Assembly (NCBI GenBank): GCA_943326825.2
Contig: CALPUT020000098.1
Location: 1-8,185 of the forward strand
Direction of reading: 5' to 3'
Source of the DNA: Chryseobacterium gleum
GTDB lineage: Bacteria; Bacteroidota; Bacteroidia; Flavobacteriales_D; Crocinitomicaceae
Length of the DNA stretch: 8,185 nt
Below the pieces are notes generated by a model. That model was given only the letters and a program-made list of their open reading frames with translations. It did no database searches and was not told the origin of the DNA. The position numbers and the translations under genes were made by a program. This document shows, piece by piece, positions 6,228-8,185 of this stretch; the first letter of the stretch is position 1, and every line of letters begins with the position of its first letter.

Positions 6228-6247
6228 CAATAATAAAATATACATTG

Positions 6248-6255
6248 CAAAGATA
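6248..6255 (-). promoter_or_regulatory. Minus-strand Bacteroidota -7 box
   Basis: The minus strand reads TATCTTTG, an exact TAnnTTTG match and the same octamer as in the promoter at 2575-2582. No TTG is found 17-23 bp upstream; ATG is at the corresponding place. A 10-bp inverted repeat AAAAGATTAT/ATAATCTTTT (6257-6266 and 6293-6302) borders it and may be regulatory. Single octamer matches occur by chance in such AT-rich DNA; the support comes from the structured sequence directly downstream. Confidence 0.4.
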
Positions 6256-6455
6256 TAAAAGATTATATAGTAACCATAATTTTGATTAAAAAATAATCTT
6301 TTTTGTGTTAGGTGATGTGTTTTCTTATACACTTCTATATTAGTATAATAAGCTCAACTTTAAATAATAATTATAGCTAATAGTAAGTATTATTAAACAC
6401 TTTTTTCAATTTAACAACCATTCATATATCTTTGGTGAGATAACAGGATTTATGC
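6256..6455. other. Intergenic stretch without a recognised gene
   Basis: This AT-rich sequence lies between the structured locus and the stop of the nuclease gene. It holds the AAAAGATTAT/ATAATCTTTT inverted repeat (6257-6302) and, on the plus strand, a TATCTTTG octamer at 6427-6434 that would point antisense into the nuclease gene. No convincing frame and no strong terminator for the nuclease gene were found. Confidence 0.4.
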
Positions 6456-7484
6456 TCAGTTGCTCTCGTTTTCAAGGTTAGCTAATACTTCTTCCCATTT
6501 TTGTTGTAGCAATGCTTTATTGGGTAATTTGGTTTTATAATCTGCTACCAATGTTGGGGATAAGCTTCTGTTTAAAGCGTATTCTACTACGGTATCGTCT
6601 TTACCTTTACACAAGAGAATACCTATACTTGGGTTTTCATGTTCTTTTTTAACATCTCTATCCAATGCTTCTAAATAGAAATTGAGTTGCCCCAAATGTT
6701 CCGGTTTAAACCGTTCATTTTTTAGCTCAATAGCTACCATACAGTTTAAGCTCCTATTGTAGAACATTAAATCAACTGCAAAATCTTGGTTACCTACTTG
6801 CAATGGATATTCTTCCCCCATAAAGGCAAAATCTCTACCAAATTCTAGTAAAAACTTGGTAATATTACGTGCTATTGCTTTCTGTAAATCCTTCTCCTGG
6901 TGATCATCTGGTAGATGCAACAATTCAAATACATAGGTATCTTTAAAAGTATTACTAATATCTTGTGGTAATTCTCTCGACAGTGGTGAGAGTTTTGCAT
7001 CAGCCAACATAACTCTCTCATAATAAGAGCTGTTTACTTGTCTTTGTAATTCAGATTTAGACCATTTTTCTTTTATTACCATTCTAATATAAAACTCTTT
7101 TTCCATAAGGGTTTCACATGTCAAAATGATTAAATTATTTGTCCATGTAATTTCTCTCACCAGTAGTGAGAGTTTTGAATTGTGTTGATAGGTTTCATAA
7201 AACTGCTTCATTCTCCACAAGTTTTGAGCGGAGAAGCCTTTTAAATTAGGTTCAGATTTTTGAATATATTCAGCTAAATCTTTGATCACAGATTTACCCC
7301 AAGTATTTGATTTTACCTTATTGTGTAGGTATTCACCCACTTGCCAATAAAGAGTAACCAATTCTTTATTTACTGCTTGGTAAGCTCTAGCTTTTGCCGA
7401 AGCAATGAGAGTAGTAATTTCTGTAAACTGTTGTTGTAATTCCATAGGTTTTACTATTTGAATAGGTTTTGCTTCTACTAACAT
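6456..7484 (-). CDS. DUF1016 (YhcG-type) PDDEXK nuclease
   Basis: A 342-aa protein, full length for this family. Residues about 17-150 are the DUF1016 N-terminal domain, with YWQVGEYL (46-53), GKSVIKDLAEYI (63-74) and GFSAQNLWRMKQFYETY (83-99). Residues about 180-335 are the PDDEXK nuclease-fold domain: FKDTYVFELL (180-189), VDLMFYNR with Asp238, AIELK with Glu253 and Lys255, and GQLNFYLEALDRDV (265-278). The D...ExK catalytic core is intact. Family members are predicted DNA or RNA endonucleases, often carried on mobile elements and near restriction systems; the actual substrate is unproven. Here it stands alone near the right end of the element, typical of defence or stability cargo. Two copies of a KLSxLxRE motif (residues 104-110 and 164-170) correspond to a repeated palindromic DNA segment. 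The ATG at 7484 suits the family length; Met14 is an alternative. Confidence 0.9.
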   Translation of the reverse strand: MLVEAKPIQIVKPMELQQQFTEITTLIASAKARAYQAVNKELVTLYWQVGEYLHNKVKSNTWGKSVIKDLAEYIQKSEPNLKGFSAQNLWRMKQFYETYQHNSKLSLLVREITWTNNLIILTCETLMEKEFYIRMVIKEKWSKSELQRQVNSSYYERVMLADAKLSPLSRELPQDISNTFKDTYVFELLHLPDDHQEKDLQKAIARNITKFLLEFGRDFAFMGEEYPLQVGNQDFAVDLMFYNRSLNCMVAIELKNERFKPEHLGQLNFYLEALDRDVKKEHENPSIGILLCKGKDDTVVEYALNRSLSPTLVADYKTKLPNKALLQQKWEEVLANLENESN

Positions 7485-7576
7485 ATACCATGTAATTGTG
7501 AAGCAAATTATTTTGAAATCACAGAGTATATGCTACCACTAAAAGTAATAATTTAGTTTATAAGCATAAAATTAAT

Positions 7577-7599
7577 ACATAATAATTAGATTATTATGT
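7577..7599. repeat. Perfect inverted repeat upstream of the nuclease gene
   Basis: ACATAATAAT (7577-7586) and ATTATTATGT (7590-7599) are exact reverse complements around TAG. The repeat lies 93 bp upstream of the nuclease ATG and about 150 bp inside the element's right end. It could be an operator for the nuclease gene or an integrase arm site; nothing else in the 7485-7749 gap suggests a gene. Confidence 0.5.
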
Positions 7600-7749
7600 C
7601 TCACCATAATTAAAATATATTTACTTTTACTATAATATAAACCTAATAAGTTTACATTTTAAATAATTAAAGTTTAACAAGGCTTAAGCGTGCAAATAAA
7701 TTGAAAATGCATTTTGGATAATTCTTTAAACTCTTCTCTCATAAGACTT

Positions 7750-7812
7750 TCAGTTGGTTAGAGCATCTGACTGTTAATCAGAGGGTCCCTGGTTCGAGCC
7801 CAGGAGAGGGAG
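7750..7812 (+). tRNA. tRNA-Asn(GTT) 3' portion, 5' end missing (attR)
   Basis: From about tRNA position 12 the sequence is a standard tRNA-Asn: D-loop CAGTTGGTTA with GAGC (7761-7764), anticodon arm TCTGA/TCAGA (7766-7770 and 7778-7782) with loop CTGTTAA and anticodon GTT at 7773-7775, T arm CCTGG/CCAGG with TTCGAGC (7793-7799), acceptor strand AGAGGGA (7805-7811) and G at 7812, followed by CA. The expected 5' strand TCCCTCT and the TA-GC of positions 8-11 are absent; bases 7738-7749 do not pair with the 3' strand. It is therefore a truncated copy left by element insertion, not a working tRNA. An intact copy should lie left of the window. A tRNA finder might still call a gene from about 7739. 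Confidence 0.8.
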
Positions 7813-7821
7813 CAATAAAAC

Positions 7822-7859
7822 AAAATGAGAATGAATGCGAAAGCTTCATTCTCATTTTT
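7822..7859 (+). terminator. Strong intrinsic terminator of the tRNA-Asn locus
   Basis: AAAATGAGAATGAA (7822-7835) pairs perfectly with TTCATTCTCATTTT (7845-7858). The stem top continues, past one bulged T, as GC/GC closed by a GAAA tetraloop, and the 3' side ends in a T run. It lies ten bases past the tRNA fragment and is most simply the original terminator of the host tRNA gene, now separated from its 5' half. Confidence 0.8.
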
Positions 7860-7905
7860 GTTTTACCTCATTTTCATTCTGTTTCTCGTTCTGAAAAAAT
7901 CAAAA

Positions 7906-8064
7906 ATGGCAAAACAAAAGAACACAGACAACAAAAAGTTGCATTCCAAATTAATGGACCAAAAAAAGAATAAGAAGCAACTTCAGAAAGAGAAAAATCA
8001 ATTACGACTTCGTGAGTTGAATAAGTTGGCTGGACAAATTCTGAATCAGAAAACAGAAGATTAG
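7906..8064 (+). CDS. Small lysine-rich host protein
   Basis: A 52-aa, highly charged protein (MAKQKNTDNKKLHSKLMDQ...), dominated by Lys, Gln, Asn and Leu, with a helical, possibly coiled-coil stretch at residues about 10-45. No family is recognised. The composition would suit RNA or ribosome association, but no motif proves this. I chose the ATG at 7906 because an in-frame ATG at 7825 lies inside the terminator hairpin of the tRNA and would add a hydrophobic segment encoded by the terminator itself. It lies outside the element and so belongs to the host chromosome next to the tRNA-Asn locus. A promoter between 7860 and 7905 is expected but no clear TAnnTTTG box was seen. Confidence 0.5.
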   Translation: MAKQKNTDNKKLHSKLMDQKKNKKQLQKEKNQLRLRELNKLAGQILNQKTED

Positions 8065-8185
8065 AATAATCTATTCTATTAATATATAATAATAAAGTGC
8101 AATTTTAACAATGCATATAATGTTTTGAAATAACCTAAATCAGTTTCTCTTAATATCACGCAAAGTCTTCTCTATATTAAATTCT

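Larger units (their letters stand above)
6054..6242 (-). ncRNA. Candidate structured RNA with hairpins and pseudoknot
   Basis: Read on the minus strand, a TATCTTTG promoter box (6255-6248) is followed by a hairpin (6227-6207), a pseudoknot-capable set of repeats (6161-6086) and a perfect 10-bp hairpin (6079-6054). No protein frame of note covers this stretch. The order of promoter, structured body and terminal hairpin suggests an independent RNA, or the leader of the short frame at 5864-6028. The last hairpin lacks a T run on the minus strand, so termination is uncertain. The same palindromes could act as DNA, for instance as an origin or oriT. No known RNA family was recognised. Confidence 0.35.
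1..7814. mobile_element. Integrated element, left end outside window
   Basis: The segment is bounded on the right by a tRNA-Asn sequence that lacks its 5' acceptor strand, as expected of an attR, and starts on the left inside a tyrosine recombinase gene. The fragment is on the plus strand, which fits insertion into the 3' part of a plus-strand tRNA-Asn gene lying just left of the window, with the integrase next to the intact copy. Between them lie a repressor, a T9SS-secreted cargo protein, a recombination/replication module and a PDDEXK nuclease. No relaxase, coupling protein, capsid or terminase gene is present. The left att site was not seen, so element size and class (satellite, integrated plasmid, degraded ICE) are inferred. 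Confidence 0.65.

Noticed and set aside
6427..6434. Plus-strand TATCTTTG octamer as an antisense promoter into the nuclease gene
   Set aside because: No -33 TTG at the right distance, and such octamers are expected by chance several times in 8 kb of AT-rich DNA.
7739..7812. Complete, functional tRNA-Asn
   Set aside because: Bases where the 5' acceptor and D-stem strands should be do not pair with AGAGGGA or GAGC, even allowing G-T pairs.
7825..7905. Extended start adding a hydrophobic N-terminus to the lysine-rich host protein
   Set aside because: The ATG at 7825 is within the stem of the tRNA terminator; the hydrophobic segment is a by-product of the T-rich terminator sequence.
1..8185. 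CRISPR array, retron or toxin-antitoxin pair
   Set aside because: No regularly spaced repeats, no reverse transcriptase and no recognisable small toxin/antitoxin gene pair were found.

Overview
The window looks like most of a small integrated genetic element in the chromosome of a low-GC Bacteroidota species, probably of the Flavobacteriia/Cytophagia type. Three things point there: a secreted protein with a C-terminal type IX secretion (T9SS) sorting domain, promoter boxes of the Bacteroidota form TAnnTTTG, and gene starts preceded by A-rich sequence rather than Shine-Dalgarno sites. No species can be named from this sequence alone.

Layout. At the left edge (1-756) is the C-terminal part of a Bacteroidota tyrosine recombinase whose N-terminus lies outside the window. 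Its end overlaps, tail to tail, an XRE-type repressor gene (713-958, minus strand). Divergent from the repressor is a secreted, probably seven-bladed beta-propeller protein with a T9SS tail (1051-2388). A perfect 22-bp palindrome (990-1011) lies between the two and is a likely operator for both. After a 326-bp gap with a good promoter comes a small unrecognised basic protein (2715-3020). A 258-bp AT-rich gap with inverted repeats then leads into two overlapping genes: a Sak4/AAA_24-like RecA-fold ATPase (3279-4142) and a DUF3871-family protein (4123-5127). A bidirectional terminator separates these from a convergent winged-helix protein resembling plasmid RepL (5166-5738, minus), which has two identical 12-bp palindromes in its upstream region.

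From 5739 to 6455 there is no convincing long gene, but 6054-6255 is dense in structure: two hairpins, a pseudoknot-forming set of inverted repeats and a minus-strand promoter box. This suggests an untranslated RNA or a replication/transfer site. A DUF1016/YhcG-type PDDEXK nuclease gene follows (6456-7484, minus).

The right boundary is at about 7750-7814, where a tRNA-Asn(GTT) sequence is present from about tRNA position 12 to the 3' end but lacks a matching 5' acceptor strand. This is expected of an attR site: the element would have entered the 3' part of a tRNA-Asn gene, with the intact copy left of the window next to the integrase. Beyond it lie the tRNA's original terminator (7822-7859) and a small lysine-rich host protein (7906-8064).

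Reading the genes together: integrase plus att site move the element; the XRE repressor probably controls lysogeny-like quiescence and perhaps the secreted cargo; the ATPase, DUF3871 and RepL-like proteins form a replication/recombination module; and the DUF1016 nuclease is a plausible defence or stability cargo. No relaxase, conjugation, capsid or terminase gene is seen, so the element resembles a phage satellite or an integrated plasmid-like island of about 8-9 kb. That reading is inference.
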